Below are positions 1-10,297 of a DNA stretch of 64,000 nucleotides, one piece after another. The translations under genes and the position numbers were made by a program. The notes beneath the pieces were generated by a model. That model had not been told where the DNA came from and ran no database searches. It saw nothing but the letters and a program-made list of their open reading frames with translations. Position 1 is the first letter of the stretch; each line of letters opens with the position of its first letter. The stretch is from Paenibacillus glacialis (GTDB lineage Bacteria > Bacillota > Bacilli > Paenibacillales > Paenibacillaceae): NCBI RefSeq assembly GCF_001637205.1, contig NZ_LVJH01000070.1:248001-312000 (forward strand). The letters run 5' to 3'.

Positions 1-1028
1 TCCGTGGATAATATGAGCTGTGTGGCATCATCCGCGTTACTTGCAAGAAGCGATGATTGCTCTGCTTCTTGTGATGATTTATTCAATAATACAGACTTCG
101 CCTCACGTTCCACATGCTCTTGCTTACTTTCCTGCATTTGAGTAAGCAACGGCATTAGATGTTGTGCAACACTTGCCTTAGAGAGCTTATCTTCAAGCAT
201 CTGAATTTCATTTTCCAAAAATCCAAGTTGTACAAATTGTTCTTGTCTTCGGCTGCGTTCAATTTGCCATTCCCACACTTTGGACAACTGCGCTGCTTGC
301 ACTGTAATTTCTTCCAATCTGCTCCGAGAAGCCTCGGCTTCAGCAATAGCTTCAATCAGCTGCTTCTTAGCATCTTCTAAAGCCTCATTGCCTGCATTGC
401 CCAGCCCTTGCTGCTCTGCCTCAATATTCTGAAGAACTGCTTCATTCTCCTTCACGCGACGGCTTAGCTTCAGCGCCAGTTGATCACCATATTGCTCTAG
501 ATGAAAAAGACGTTGCAACATTTGCCGTCTCTCACTCCCCTTCAAGGACAAGAATTCAGCAAATTTCCCTTGAGGAAGAACGACAGCCCGTGTGAAGTCA
601 TCCATTTTGAGTCCGATCTTGTCTTCTACACAGCGAGTAACATCTGCCAATTTGTCCGCCATCACTTGATCGCCGTCTGGCGTAACCTCAATGAATCGGC
701 TAATGGTATTACTTATAGATAACTCATTGGTTCTCTTAAAGCGCCGCTCTACACGGTATTGTTGTGGCCCTTCGGAAGAATTCAATTCAAAAGTGAAAGA
801 TACAAACAACGAATCTTCCGAATGATTCATAATGCCTTGTGTACCGTTGACGGCCCGCTCCACTTTGCCATACAACGCGAGCGTTATCGCGTCAAGTAAG
901 GTGGACTTCCCACTACCCGTAGGGCCAAATATACCAAACAGACCCATCTGTGTAAGGTCGTTGAAATCAATCTGTTGCGCTTCGCGATAGCTCTGTAGCC
1001 CAGCAAGTTTGAGAGTGATTGGCTTCAT
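1..1028 (-). CDS. sbcC: SbcC, ATPase subunit of the SbcCD nuclease (3' part outside window)
   Basis: The frame starts with ATG at 1028 and stays open to the window edge, so about the first 342 codons are present. The N-terminus has a Walker A motif (GPTGSGKST, about residues 35-43) and a Rad50/SMC-like ATPase segment. Further in are the family-typical FAEFLSLKG stretch and a Glu/Gln-rich region that begins the coiled coil. SbcC is known as the SMC-like ATPase that works with the SbcD nuclease on hairpins and DNA ends. Its ATG overlaps the sbcD stop codon as ATGA, so the two are translationally coupled. The second Walker motif and zinc hook lie outside the window. Confidence 0.95.
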   Translation of the reverse strand, partial: MKPITLKLAGLQSYREAQQIDFNDLTQMGLFGIFGPTGSGKSTLLDAITLALYGKVERAVNGTQGIMNHSEDSLFVSFTFELNSSEGPQQYRVERRFKRTNELSISNTISRFIEVTPDGDQVMADKLADVTRCVEDKIGLKMDDFTRAVVLPQGKFAEFLSLKGSERRQMLQRLFHLEQYGDQLALKLSRRVKENEAVLQNIEAEQQGLGNAGNEALEDAKKQLIEAIAEAEASRSRLEEITVQAAQLSKVWEWQIERSRRQEQFVQLGFLENEIQMLEDKLSKASVAQHLMPLLTQMQESKQEHVEREAKSVLLNKSSQEAEQSSLLASNADDATQLILST

Positions 1029-2206
1029 TGTGCATCCCCTTCTTCCTGAACGGACCCATTCTCTTCAACAAGTTCAAGGAACAATTGTACCAATCCATCA
1101 TCGGGTACTGCTCCCCCCGTCTGTCGCTGATAGAACTTACGGAAAATTTCATGTAAAGGCATGCGCGAACGCTCGATTTCCATCTCCACCACGTCCATGT
1201 CTGGATATATCGGCCGAATATGAATTAATCCTTCGCGGCTCTTTCGGAGTCTCTGAATTTCGGCAAGAGATAACGCCTCGGTCAAAGATACTTCCAAATC
1301 AATAAATGCACGATCATCAAGTCCCTCATCCAGCCAACGATTGACTTCTTCAAGACCACCCTTAGCTTTCCAACGAACGAGTGGTCGCCCACAGGATAGA
1401 AATAATTCTTCAAGAACAGGCTGTCCTCCGGGTGATATGTCTAGCATCGCTACCGATTTAGCTTGTCCCGCTTCTGAGAAGCTGTATGCAAGAGGAGATC
1501 CACTATAACGGATCATTCCATCCCCCTTTACAGCCTGCGGTCTATGAAGATGACCTAGCGCCGTATACTGTGCACCTACAGATAGAGCTGATGGATCGAC
1601 GGTATAAGCGCCCCCAACCTGAATAGGGCGCTCAGAATCCGTCTCCACACCACCTAATACATAAATATGGCTCATCGCCAAATTGATCGACTTCGGTGTA
1701 AATTCACGAGCCAACATACTCATTAATTTACCGACACGAGCGCTGTAAGCTTGACGCAGATCGTCTTCATTTCCCTCTGATACTAGCAATTCATTAAGTC
1801 GGGCTTCAGATGGGTAAGGGAGTGCAGCAATTTTGGCGATTTCCCCTGTACGAGGCGTATGGATCGTCACAGCATTGGCCGCAGGAAGCCCCACGAGCGT
1901 AATACCCTGTCGAGTCACCAACGGCGATACAGAAGCCACCCGCTCAGGCTGATCATGATTGCCCGCTATCACAACCAATGGTCTTCCTCCATCGCCTAAC
2001 CTTGCGCAAGCCTCATAGAAGAGCTGTTCTGCCATAGCAGGAGGATTGACAGAATCATACACATCTCCAGCCATTAATATGAGATCTGCCTGCTGATCAT
2101 CTGCCATACGTACCAGTTCGTCAACAAAGTCCTCCTGCTCTTTCAACCGACTGCGGCCTTCCAATGTCCGTCCGAAATGCCAATCGCTCGTATGCAATAT
2201 TCGCAT
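1025..2206 (-). CDS. sbcD: SbcD, metallophosphoesterase exonuclease subunit
   Basis: A 393-residue Mre11/SbcD-type nuclease. The phosphoesterase signatures are in order: HTSDWHFG at the N-terminus, LILMAGDVYD near residue 55 and VIAGNHD near residue 90, which supply the metal-binding Asp, Asn and His residues. The ATG at 2206 is chosen because it directly precedes the conserved MRILHTSDWH start and has a purine-rich GAGGGGAG site upstream; in-frame codons further upstream overlap the end of addA and look non-coding. The gene lies between addA and sbcC, so the four recombination nuclease genes read as one block. The stop overlaps the sbcC start by 4 nt. Confidence 0.95.
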   Translation of the reverse strand: MRILHTSDWHFGRTLEGRSRLKEQEDFVDELVRMADDQQADLILMAGDVYDSVNPPAMAEQLFYEACARLGDGGRPLVVIAGNHDQPERVASVSPLVTRQGITLVGLPAANAVTIHTPRTGEIAKIAALPYPSEARLNELLVSEGNEDDLRQAYSARVGKLMSMLAREFTPKSINLAMSHIYVLGGVETDSERPIQVGGAYTVDPSALSVGAQYTALGHLHRPQAVKGDGMIRYSGSPLAYSFSEAGQAKSVAMLDISPGGQPVLEELFLSCGRPLVRWKAKGGLEEVNRWLDEGLDDRAFIDLEVSLTEALSLAEIQRLRKSREGLIHIRPIYPDMDVVEMEIERSRMPLHEIFRKFYQRQTGGAVPDDGLVQLFLELVEENGSVQEEGDAQ

Positions 2207-2249
2207 ATGATTTCTCCCCTCTCTGTTCTTGCATAGATCGATCTTCGAA

Positions 2250-5200
2250 TTATATCTGAACCAAATGTGATCCATCGAAGAAATACAACCACTTCTCACT
2301 CACAGGCTCACCCATGATGTCTTCTAGTGCTTTACCATAGAGCTCTAGCTGGAAACGGTATTGTTCTACTAGAGCATCGACTCCACCACGTTGTTCCAGC
2401 ACGCGATCCGTCTTGTAATCCAGAAGAACCAACTTGCCATTGTCTCTGAAAATACAATCTACTACCCCTTGAATTAATACCGTTTCATTATCCAACTCTC
2501 TTGTTGTTATTAATGATTCCTGTTCATCACTATGAGCTAGATTCTTTACAAAACTCAGACCTTGATGAGCTTCTGTTGCAGAGAGAGCGTAACTAAAAGG
2601 TAACTCCCGCTCTACCCATGTTGCAGACAATAATCTTGTTCCCATTTCACTGTCATACATAGCTACCACTTCATCTAAACCAATCATGTCGCCCTGTTCC
2701 TTCGTCAGGATCTGCAACTCAACAAGTCGGATGACTGTTTCTTGTACCATGTTCCTATTCACAGGTTCTCCACGAAGAGGAATATGTTGCATAAGTGTGT
2801 GATAAACCGTTCCGCGTTCTGTTGGACTCATACTCTTCTCTTCCATAAATTTAGGACGTCGAAGCTGCAACGTAGAATCTTGTTGGTGTTGTACTTTCTT
2901 CTCTTCTACCCAATCCAAAGACGGAAGCTCCTGTAAGGAGAGCAACTTCTTCATCTCAGTTACGGACGTTTTAGCTGAGAGTGTAGTAGAAATAGCATAT
3001 GGATACTTCCATCCAAGCTTATTCTCTATATTCATTAAATCAGCTGCCGCTGTTACCTCGTTATTCTCCACTGCTGACAACGGTACGGCTTCTCTATTCA
3101 ACATAGCTTGTAACTTCAATTCACGATTCTGAGAAACCTCTTGATCTCCATCGGTACCCGCAATTAAACCTTGTGAAAGTTCATCCACTGAAAGAACCGA
3201 CACCATCCAAGATGAAGGATCCCCATTCAATACAGGAGCAGGTGGTGAAGTTACCCCACCAATCTCCCTCAATAATCCTGCATCGGGATGACGGATCAGT
3301 GCCGGTCCAATCCAATCCAAATAACTGCGACCCCTCGATAACACATAATCGGGTAGCATATAGGGTTGATGACTTTGTACTTGTGTCCATGATGATATTT
3401 TTTTAGTAAGATCCTTAAGCGTACCCACAAGGATCAATTTCTCTTTGGGACGTGTTAACCCTACGTACAGCACCCGCATTTCCTCTGCAAGCAGTTCTTG
3501 CTGCGATCTGCGACGTATCGCAAGATTAGGCAAGGTTGGATAACTTACCCGCATCTCTTGATCAACGAACTTCGGTCCAAACCCCAAATCTTTGTGCATC
3601 AGAAATGGTGAATTCAAATCCTGTTGATTGAACGTTTTTCCGATTCCTGCTAAGAAGACGACTGGGAATTCCAACCCTTTACTCTTATGAATCGTCATAA
3701 TTCTGACTGCGTTATCTTGCTTGTCTGATCTTCCTGCACTGCCTAGATCAGAACCATGATCACGAAGTCTCGCAATAAACGTTAAGAAACGAAATAATCC
3801 ACGAGACGCTGTCGTCTGTTCATACTGTACAGCCCTATCGTAAAGAGCTGTCAAATTGCCCTGACGTTGCCCTCCACCAGGCAGTCCTCCTACCCAGTCC
3901 ATATAACCAGTCTCAGCGTATATGTGCCATATGAGGTCCCCTAGACTGCCTCGACGCGCCTCTTTGCGCCAACCTTCTAATTTTATTAGAAAATTCTGCA
4001 TTTTTAACCGTAAGTCAGAAGAAATCTCATCCGTATTCGTAATCGTGTTATTGTCCGCCGGTTGAGTTCGCGCTTCGTTCATGATCATAGAAACTTCTAA
4101 CGTCGCAGCTAATTCTTCATTCACGCTATGAATCAACTCTTGCGTATCCCCTTGCGTAAATCGGTTAGGGCTCTTCTCCGTACCCGCAGCTGCTATCACA
4201 GCTTCATAAAAAGGACCACTAGCACACAATCGGATTTGCGCTAATTCTTCCTCCGTTAAACCAACAATAGGTGAACGAAGTACGCTCGCTAGTGGAATAT
4301 CTTGTTGAGGATTATCTATCACTTGCAGTAGTGATAACATAATTGCAACTTCTGTCGCCTGGAAATAACCTTGATTCTGTTCTCCATCAGCCGAAATGCC
4401 TTGTTGCCGCAACTCCTCCATAATCAGAGGTCCCCAAATATAAGCAGATCGAAGAAGAATCACGATATCACCATGGCCCACAGGACGCATCATTTTTAAT
4501 GACTTATCGTAAATGAACATAGGATCTCCGGTTTCCCCTGTCATCTCCTTGATCTTAGCTGCAATAGCCCTCGCCTCTAATTGAGCGGTCTCCATCTCAA
4601 CCCACTCGCCCTCTTTTAAAAGGGGATTCTCTTCTCCCTCAGAATCCTCGGCTTCTCCTGATTTCCCACCATTCCCACGATCAATTAGTAGAAGTTCTGG
4701 AGTATAAGCAGGATCTTTCTCACCCTCTTGCGTACCGGGAAATGACGCACCGTATACTAATTCCGCCCGCTCATTATAGGTTATTTCTGCTACAGTCTCA
4801 TCCATCATTTGCCGGAAGAGCACATTGACCGCATCCAATACCTGATGTCTACTACGAAAGTTACGAGCAAGATCGATAACTACACCTTCGTTGTCCTCCA
4901 CGCCGTATCTATCGTACTTATCTAGAAAAAGACCTGGGTCTGCAAGTCGAAATCGATAAATACTTTGCTTGACGTCACCTACCATAAAGCGATTCCCTGG
5001 CTGTTCCCTAGAGATCAGATTTACGATATCCTCCTGAACACTATTGGTATCTTGATATTCATCCAATAACACTTCATCAAAGTGCTTTCTATATTCAATA
5101 GCGGCGTCAGATGGAAGGAGTTGATCGACGGACGAGTCAGGATGTCTCAGAATCTGCAAGCAGTAGTGCTCCAAATCACTGAAGTCCACGAGACCCCTAG

Positions 5201-6299
5201 CCCGCTTCAGTTCCTGATAACGCTGACTAAAGAGAATGACAACCTCAGATAACTCTGTCATCACTGGAGCTACCTCATGAAGCTCAGACAGGAATGTTTC
5301 TGCTGGACGCCCGAACAACGTACTTTTAAGATCATTCAATATTTTCTTGACGCTATCTCTTAGTTCTTTAACACGTTCTTGTAAATCAGGATCCGTCTCA
5401 TCCTTACGGCAACTTTTCAATTTACCAAATGAGACCGTTTGGAAGGCATCATAAAGAGCATTCCAAGGGAAATCCTCAAGGCATTCCTTCAAGGATTCAA
5501 CCATTTCCAGATCATCTCGTAAATTATCTACATACGGCGAAGGTCCACCGGGTAACATAGCTATAGAAATGGCTTGATGTAACAATCCTGCCGCCCCAGC
5601 CATAGACAACTTAGCATCCTTCACAATACTTTTCACCCAAGGACTATCATCTAATTCTGAAGGATCCGAAACGGAGAAATGTGACGCCATTTGACGCAAC
5701 CATTCATCTGGCCAAGAGTGACTGCGCGAGAAATCATACAACTTCTGCACAAGAAGATACAAAGCATCGTCACTACGTTCACCGCTGAACCAATCAGCAA
5801 GTCGCAGAAAGATCCCTCCTTCTTCCGCCTCGCCGTACTTTTCTTCAAATAACTCCTCCAGAATTTCCTGTCGTAACAATTCAGCTTCATTCTCATTCAG
5901 GATTCGGAACCCCGGATTCAGAGGAATCCATTGATAATAACGACGAATAACTTCCATACAGAACGAATGAAGTGTTGTAATCGATGCTTTCCCTAATAAT
6001 GCAAGCTGCCGACGCAAATGAGCGTTATCAGGCTCCTTCTCAAGCTCCTTATCCAATGCCTCACGAATCCGCTGGCGCATTTCAGCTGCCGCTGCCTTCG
6101 TAAATGTAGCGACAAGTAATCGATCTACACTAAATCCTTGTTCCTCATTCATAATTTTGCGTATGATTCGTTCAACCAACACGGCTGTCTTCCCTGAACC
6201 TGCTGCGGCTGCCACAAGAATATGATCACCGCTAAGCGAAATCGCCTTCCACTGATCATCACTCCACATACTACCTTCCGGCTTAACCATTTCGATCAC
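2250..6299 (-). CDS. addA: AddA, helicase-nuclease subunit of AddAB
   Basis: A 1349-residue UvrD-like helicase with a C-terminal nuclease domain, the RecBCD equivalent of Firmicutes. Walker A (AAAGSGKT) is near residue 35, a DEYQDTN helicase motif II follows, and the terminal nuclease has LLDYKTD and a downstream QYRFQL segment. The start is taken as GTG at 6299. It overlaps the addB stop as GTGA and sits 9 nt after AGGAGG, whereas the next ATG at 6290 is too far from that site. Length is normal for the family. With AddB it processes double-strand ends and recognises Chi-type sequences. Confidence 0.95.
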   Translation of the reverse strand: MIEMVKPEGSMWSDDQWKAISLSGDHILVAAAAGSGKTAVLVERIIRKIMNEEQGFSVDRLLVATFTKAAAAEMRQRIREALDKELEKEPDNAHLRRQLALLGKASITTLHSFCMEVIRRYYQWIPLNPGFRILNENEAELLRQEILEELFEEKYGEAEEGGIFLRLADWFSGERSDDALYLLVQKLYDFSRSHSWPDEWLRQMASHFSVSDPSELDDSPWVKSIVKDAKLSMAGAAGLLHQAISIAMLPGGPSPYVDNLRDDLEMVESLKECLEDFPWNALYDAFQTVSFGKLKSCRKDETDPDLQERVKELRDSVKKILNDLKSTLFGRPAETFLSELHEVAPVMTELSEVVILFSQRYQELKRARGLVDFSDLEHYCLQILRHPDSSVDQLLPSDAAIEYRKHFDEVLLDEYQDTNSVQEDIVNLISREQPGNRFMVGDVKQSIYRFRLADPGLFLDKYDRYGVEDNEGVVIDLARNFRSRHQVLDAVNVLFRQMMDETVAEITYNERAELVYGASFPGTQEGEKDPAYTPELLLIDRGNGGKSGEAEDSEGEENPLLKEGEWVEMETAQLEARAIAAKIKEMTGETGDPMFIYDKSLKMMRPVGHGDIVILLRSAYIWGPLIMEELRQQGISADGEQNQGYFQATEVAIMLSLLQVIDNPQQDIPLASVLRSPIVGLTEEELAQIRLCASGPFYEAVIAAAGTEKSPNRFTQGDTQELIHSVNEELAATLEVSMIMNEARTQPADNNTITNTDEISSDLRLKMQNFLIKLEGWRKEARRGSLGDLIWHIYAETGYMDWVGGLPGGGQRQGNLTALYDRAVQYEQTTASRGLFRFLTFIARLRDHGSDLGSAGRSDKQDNAVRIMTIHKSKGLEFPVVFLAGIGKTFNQQDLNSPFLMHKDLGFGPKFVDQEMRVSYPTLPNLAIRRRSQQELLAEEMRVLYVGLTRPKEKLILVGTLKDLTKKISSWTQVQSHQPYMLPDYVLSRGRSYLDWIGPALIRHPDAGLLREIGGVTSPPAPVLNGDPSSWMVSVLSVDELSQGLIAGTDGDQEVSQNRELKLQAMLNREAVPLSAVENNEVTAAADLMNIENKLGWKYPYAISTTLSAKTSVTEMKKLLSLQELPSLDWVEEKKVQHQQDSTLQLRRPKFMEEKSMSPTERGTVYHTLMQHIPLRGEPVNRNMVQETVIRLVELQILTKEQGDMIGLDEVVAMYDSEMGTRLLSATWVERELPFSYALSATEAHQGLSFVKNLAHSDEQESLITTRELDNETVLIQGVVDCIFRDNGKLVLLDYKTDRVLEQRGGVDALVEQYRFQLELYGKALEDIMGEPVSEKWLYFFDGSHLVQI

Positions 6300-9200
6300 G
6301 GTGTATCTCCTCCTTGAGTCTTTGACAGCATGTCCCATACTTGTGATTTGTTCGGTTTACCCATGATATGATAATTATTACCTTCAACATTCTCATCGAA
6401 ATGACAGACTGGTTTATAGGAACAGAACGTACAGGCTGTCTCATGCTGAATCCGATAAGGTTCAATCTTGACATCACCTTCCGTAATCCGTGTTCCTATA
6501 TTCACAATATTGCTCCGTACCGAAGATAATAGACTATCCCATTGTTCAGAAGTTGCCACTGCTGCACTGCTGTAGAAACTCCCATCGGACTTAACAGCAA
6601 CAGGCAGAATGGATGAATAACCCTTATCTAAGGAAGTGTCCATCTGCGCAATCACCTCACGGTTCGACAGCAATAGACCCTTCATTTTGAATCGTTTGAG
6701 TAGTTCATCCGCCGCTTGCTCCGCATTCATGCCATTCGCAGATTGCAACAATGGATCATGAACATGGAAATATAGCGTCCCAGCGGGTATTGCTGCCGCT
6801 CCCAACCACTCCTCCGAATACGTTAACAACACATCCAAATAGGTTAAAAGTTGAAGCGACAATCCGTAATAGACCTCATGTAATTTCAGATCATTCTGAC
6901 TGGATTTATAGTCAATAACCCTCAGCATCATGCCTTGTGCTCCCTGTGCCATATCTACCCGGTCAATTCGACCTATAACTTCCATGACTGAACCATTCGG
7001 TAGTGGAAAGATTAAGGGAGGTAACGTCTTCCCTGGTCCAAAATCAAGTTCTAAACCAATTGGCTCAAAGTTGCCTCTTCTTGCATGTTCACCAAGAATG
7101 ATAGAAGCTCTTCCGACAATGTTCTTCAATTTCCTTGAAATATAAGCATAACGTTTAGAGCTAAGTAGGATTTCTCCTTGTAACAGTGGTGTTAAGCGAT
7201 CCACTGCAATGCTTGCTTCCTGCCGGCATTCATCAGCCGTTAAGCTTCCCCAGCTAACACTTCGATTCTGTAATTGTGTAGCCATATCACTTAGCGCTGA
7301 GTGGAACAATTGACCAATATCAGGTGCCTTTAACCGATACATCTGGCGTTCCTTCAGCTTAAGGCCATGCGAAGCAAAGTGTGAGAATGGACAAGCCACA
7401 AATTTCTCCATTCGTGACACACTGGTTCGCACCTTAGAGCCATATAACCTGCGGCTCGTACCCGTTTCCAAAGGTAGTGTATCGTTAACATAGAACAAAG
7501 AACGCAGTAACATAGACAGAGGTTCACGCCACTCCGCTTGTTGTAAATACCAATTATAAATACCCCACCAAAAATCAGGAATATCGATGCCATGTTTCCA
7601 CTTACGTAGCTGTACAATCAAATGACTTAACGTCTGCTGTGGATTGCTTACAAAATCTTGTTGTTCTTTGAGTTGTTGCTCTCGTTGTGGTTGCCCTAAT
7701 AGTGGTTGTTCCTTGCATAATGGATACATTTTCTTCACATGCCGAATCACTTCTGAAGGTAAGAGAACTTTGCCTTCTTCATCGGCTGACGCGTAAGAAA
7801 TCCATACATGTCGACTGGCTGAAGTTAACGCATTGTAGATAAGAAACCTCTCATCTAACAACTTACGCGAGATACTTGGAGCAAGCTCCATACCTGTATC
7901 TGTTAATAACATACGTTCCGTTTCCGTTAGTACACCATCTTCCTGAATCACAGCAGGAACGACACCATCATTGAACCCTAGCAGGAACGTATATTTCACA
8001 CCACTTGTGCGCGTGCGGTCCATATTTCCAATTAATATTTGATCGATAGAAGGCGGCACTAAAGACAACTTCATTTCCGTTAGCCCTGTTTCTAGTATCC
8101 CAGTAAATAGTTCAACACCAATGTTCTCTTCACCCATTAACTCCACAATTTGATCAAGTAAATCTAGAATAGCACCCCATAATTGACGGTGTTCTCGTGC
8201 CTCTTCTGGTTGACCAGACTCCAAAGCCTCATGGCTCATGGCATCCAGTTTCTGTGGGACACCCGCGTCCTCTAATAGAAGATATACTGCTGTACATAAA
8301 TCACGAGCTGTTTTTCCTGCCTTTAATCTTTTCTCAAAAGAAAACAATGGACCACTTACCACCGCACGACAGCGTTCCATCAATTCAAGTAACTGCTCAC
8401 CGTTCTTCTGTCGATCCACGCTATCACTTTCAAGAGAAAGACTAGGAATCGCTCGCCATGGGCGGCCATCTGTCCAACGGTACCCTTGAATTCCGCACGC
8501 TAATACGTAATTCTCTAGCCGATCCATATCCGTACGGTCTAGTGAACCATCTAACGGGAGAAGTAGGTCTGTCTTGATACAGCGAAATACGTCTTCATAT
8601 TTCCATCGACGATTCACGATATCTAGGGAAGATCGAATAAACTCCACTAATGGATGATGTAACTCGCTTCGCTTCTGATCAAGAAAGAAAGGCACGCCAT
8701 AATCCCGACAAAGCGGTCCTAGAATAGACTCATAATCTCCTAATTGCCGTACAAATATAGCTATATCCCGATATCTAGCCCCTTCCTCACGAACGAGACG
8801 AAGCATTTCACGTAATGCGCCCTCCAGCTCTGCCCGACGGTTTACTGCAACATGAATAGAGACGCCATGATGATACGTATTTTCGGGGTCTACAGATTCA
8901 TCGCGCCAAGGAATTCGACGATCATACCCTTGTTCGAGATGAGCTAGTTGTGGACTATCTTTGAATCTTGGTAGAATGTCCGGTCTCAGTAAGGTGTCTG
9001 TTGAGTCTATATCTAATTCTGTAATCATTCCTTTTAACTTCACATAGGTGGTCGCAGATGGATGGAATAAATCCAATTCATGAGGTAACATCCCTGACTC
9101 AAATGCCTTGTCGAGCGTAAGTGCTATCGTTACAGAAGAAGCATAGGATATCAATTGCTGTAACACGATAAATTCTTGTGGTGTGAATCCATGAAAACCA

Positions 9201-9820
9201 TCAATCCAGATGTCCGCACCTTTCACATAAGAAGAATTCGGAATAGCTTCCGCTAATGTCATGAGATGATCTTCATTATCCATATATAAAGGCGATAATT
9301 CTTGCTCGAAATCACGATAGAGCGTCAGAATATCTCCTAGTTTATCTCGTAAAATCGGAGTTCCTGCTCCATTAGAGTGCATACGCGAGAGTTGTTCCTC
9401 TACATGCGTAGCATCAATACAATAGCGTTTCATCTCCGTATAGAGTTTGCTAAGACGACCCACGAAACCCATTTGATCGCCAGATGGACCAAATAACTTC
9501 AACTCTTCTTTACGCCTCTGAATGATTTTGTAGAGCAACATTCTTTTTCCTTCTTCACTAATACCTACACGTGCCGACCCACCTGTCTCTTGCATAACCC
9601 GATAGGCTAGACGCTGGAAACTAAGTACCTGTGCCCGTGCAATCCCGTTTATAGGACCTGATGTAACCAATTCGTGTTCCGCTTGAAATGAGCCTTGTTC
9701 AGGCACAAGTAGAATCATAGGTTTACCTCGAGGTTCTCTACTCAGTCGTGTAGAGATGTCTTGCATAATATTCGTGGTTTTACCGCTTCCCGAACGTCCT
9801 AAGAGAAAATGAACCGACAT
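6296..9820 (-). CDS. addB: AddB, helicase-nuclease subunit of AddAB
   Basis: A 1174-residue AddB/RexB-type protein beginning MSVHFLLGRSGSGKTT, which carries the Walker A motif at the extreme N-terminus as usual. The C-terminal nuclease has VIDYKSS. Iron-sulfur cluster cysteines are visible in CPFSHF (middle of the C-terminal half) and in CTFCSYKPVC near the end. The ATG at 9820 has an AAAGGAGG site. The gene is first in a probable addB-addA-sbcD-sbcC operon with tight junctions. No clear sigma-A promoter was identified in the 477 nt upstream. Confidence 0.95.
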   Translation of the reverse strand: MSVHFLLGRSGSGKTTNIMQDISTRLSREPRGKPMILLVPEQGSFQAEHELVTSGPINGIARAQVLSFQRLAYRVMQETGGSARVGISEEGKRMLLYKIIQRRKEELKLFGPSGDQMGFVGRLSKLYTEMKRYCIDATHVEEQLSRMHSNGAGTPILRDKLGDILTLYRDFEQELSPLYMDNEDHLMTLAEAIPNSSYVKGADIWIDGFHGFTPQEFIVLQQLISYASSVTIALTLDKAFESGMLPHELDLFHPSATTYVKLKGMITELDIDSTDTLLRPDILPRFKDSPQLAHLEQGYDRRIPWRDESVDPENTYHHGVSIHVAVNRRAELEGALREMLRLVREEGARYRDIAIFVRQLGDYESILGPLCRDYGVPFFLDQKRSELHHPLVEFIRSSLDIVNRRWKYEDVFRCIKTDLLLPLDGSLDRTDMDRLENYVLACGIQGYRWTDGRPWRAIPSLSLESDSVDRQKNGEQLLELMERCRAVVSGPLFSFEKRLKAGKTARDLCTAVYLLLEDAGVPQKLDAMSHEALESGQPEEAREHRQLWGAILDLLDQIVELMGEENIGVELFTGILETGLTEMKLSLVPPSIDQILIGNMDRTRTSGVKYTFLLGFNDGVVPAVIQEDGVLTETERMLLTDTGMELAPSISRKLLDERFLIYNALTSASRHVWISYASADEEGKVLLPSEVIRHVKKMYPLCKEQPLLGQPQREQQLKEQQDFVSNPQQTLSHLIVQLRKWKHGIDIPDFWWGIYNWYLQQAEWREPLSMLLRSLFYVNDTLPLETGTSRRLYGSKVRTSVSRMEKFVACPFSHFASHGLKLKERQMYRLKAPDIGQLFHSALSDMATQLQNRSVSWGSLTADECRQEASIAVDRLTPLLQGEILLSSKRYAYISRKLKNIVGRASIILGEHARRGNFEPIGLELDFGPGKTLPPLIFPLPNGSVMEVIGRIDRVDMAQGAQGMMLRVIDYKSSQNDLKLHEVYYGLSLQLLTYLDVLLTYSEEWLGAAAIPAGTLYFHVHDPLLQSANGMNAEQAADELLKRFKMKGLLLSNREVIAQMDTSLDKGYSSILPVAVKSDGSFYSSAAVATSEQWDSLLSSVRSNIVNIGTRITEGDVKIEPYRIQHETACTFCSYKPVCHFDENVEGNNYHIMGKPNKSQVWDMLSKTQGGDTP

Positions 9821-10297
9821 GGGATGCCTCCTTTATTTTGTAATAGCCTATTCGCATTCACTTTAACGGATGGGAACAAGGGTCTCCTTGAACTATCCAA
9901 ACTACCTTCCACGATCTTCGTAGAAGGATTTTTATATAGAAAAAACAAAAATGCACCGATGCATTAAATAGTAAAATGGAAGTATCCTAACGACCAAAAA
10001 TACCAATATGCGAGGTACATTTCCATGAAGTTACAATTAAAACGGATCCTACTGCTACTATATACTATAACATACTCAGCCTTGTGCCTAAACTGATAGA
10101 TTATATCCATCTTGATGAAGACTCCTTCGTGACTGTATAGAATCTTCCGCCATATAAAGATGAGAAAATCTATTGTTGCATATGAAGTATAATGCTGATG
10201 AAACACGGTAGATCGACTCAACCATATCGTAAATTCAAACACAAATAATCCACCAAGTGCATCCTTGGTGGATTATTTATAAGTGACATAGATACGA
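9821..10297. other. Non-coding gap between addB and the carrier-protein operon
   Basis: No convincing gene is present. The gap contains the operon terminator at 10243-10278 and, near addB, a plus-strand hairpin at 9905-9927 (10-bp stem with one mismatch) followed by ATTTTTATAT. The latter looks like a plus-strand terminator with no gene in front of it. A 92-codon minus-strand frame (9964-10242) has a GTG start and no ribosome binding site, and begins immediately after the operon terminator. Confidence 0.6.
10243..10278 (-). terminator. Strong intrinsic terminator of the carrier-protein operon
   Basis: A perfect 15-bp inverted repeat (AAATAATCCACCAAG and its complement) around a 6-nt loop. 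On the minus strand it is followed by a T-rich tail. It lies 20 nt past the stop of the FMN reductase gene and marks the end of the eleven-gene operon. Confidence 0.8.

Noticed and set aside
9964-10242. 92-codon minus-strand open frame between addB and the carrier operon
   Set aside because: It starts with GTG directly after the operon terminator, has no ribosome site and no recognisable motifs, so it is probably chance.
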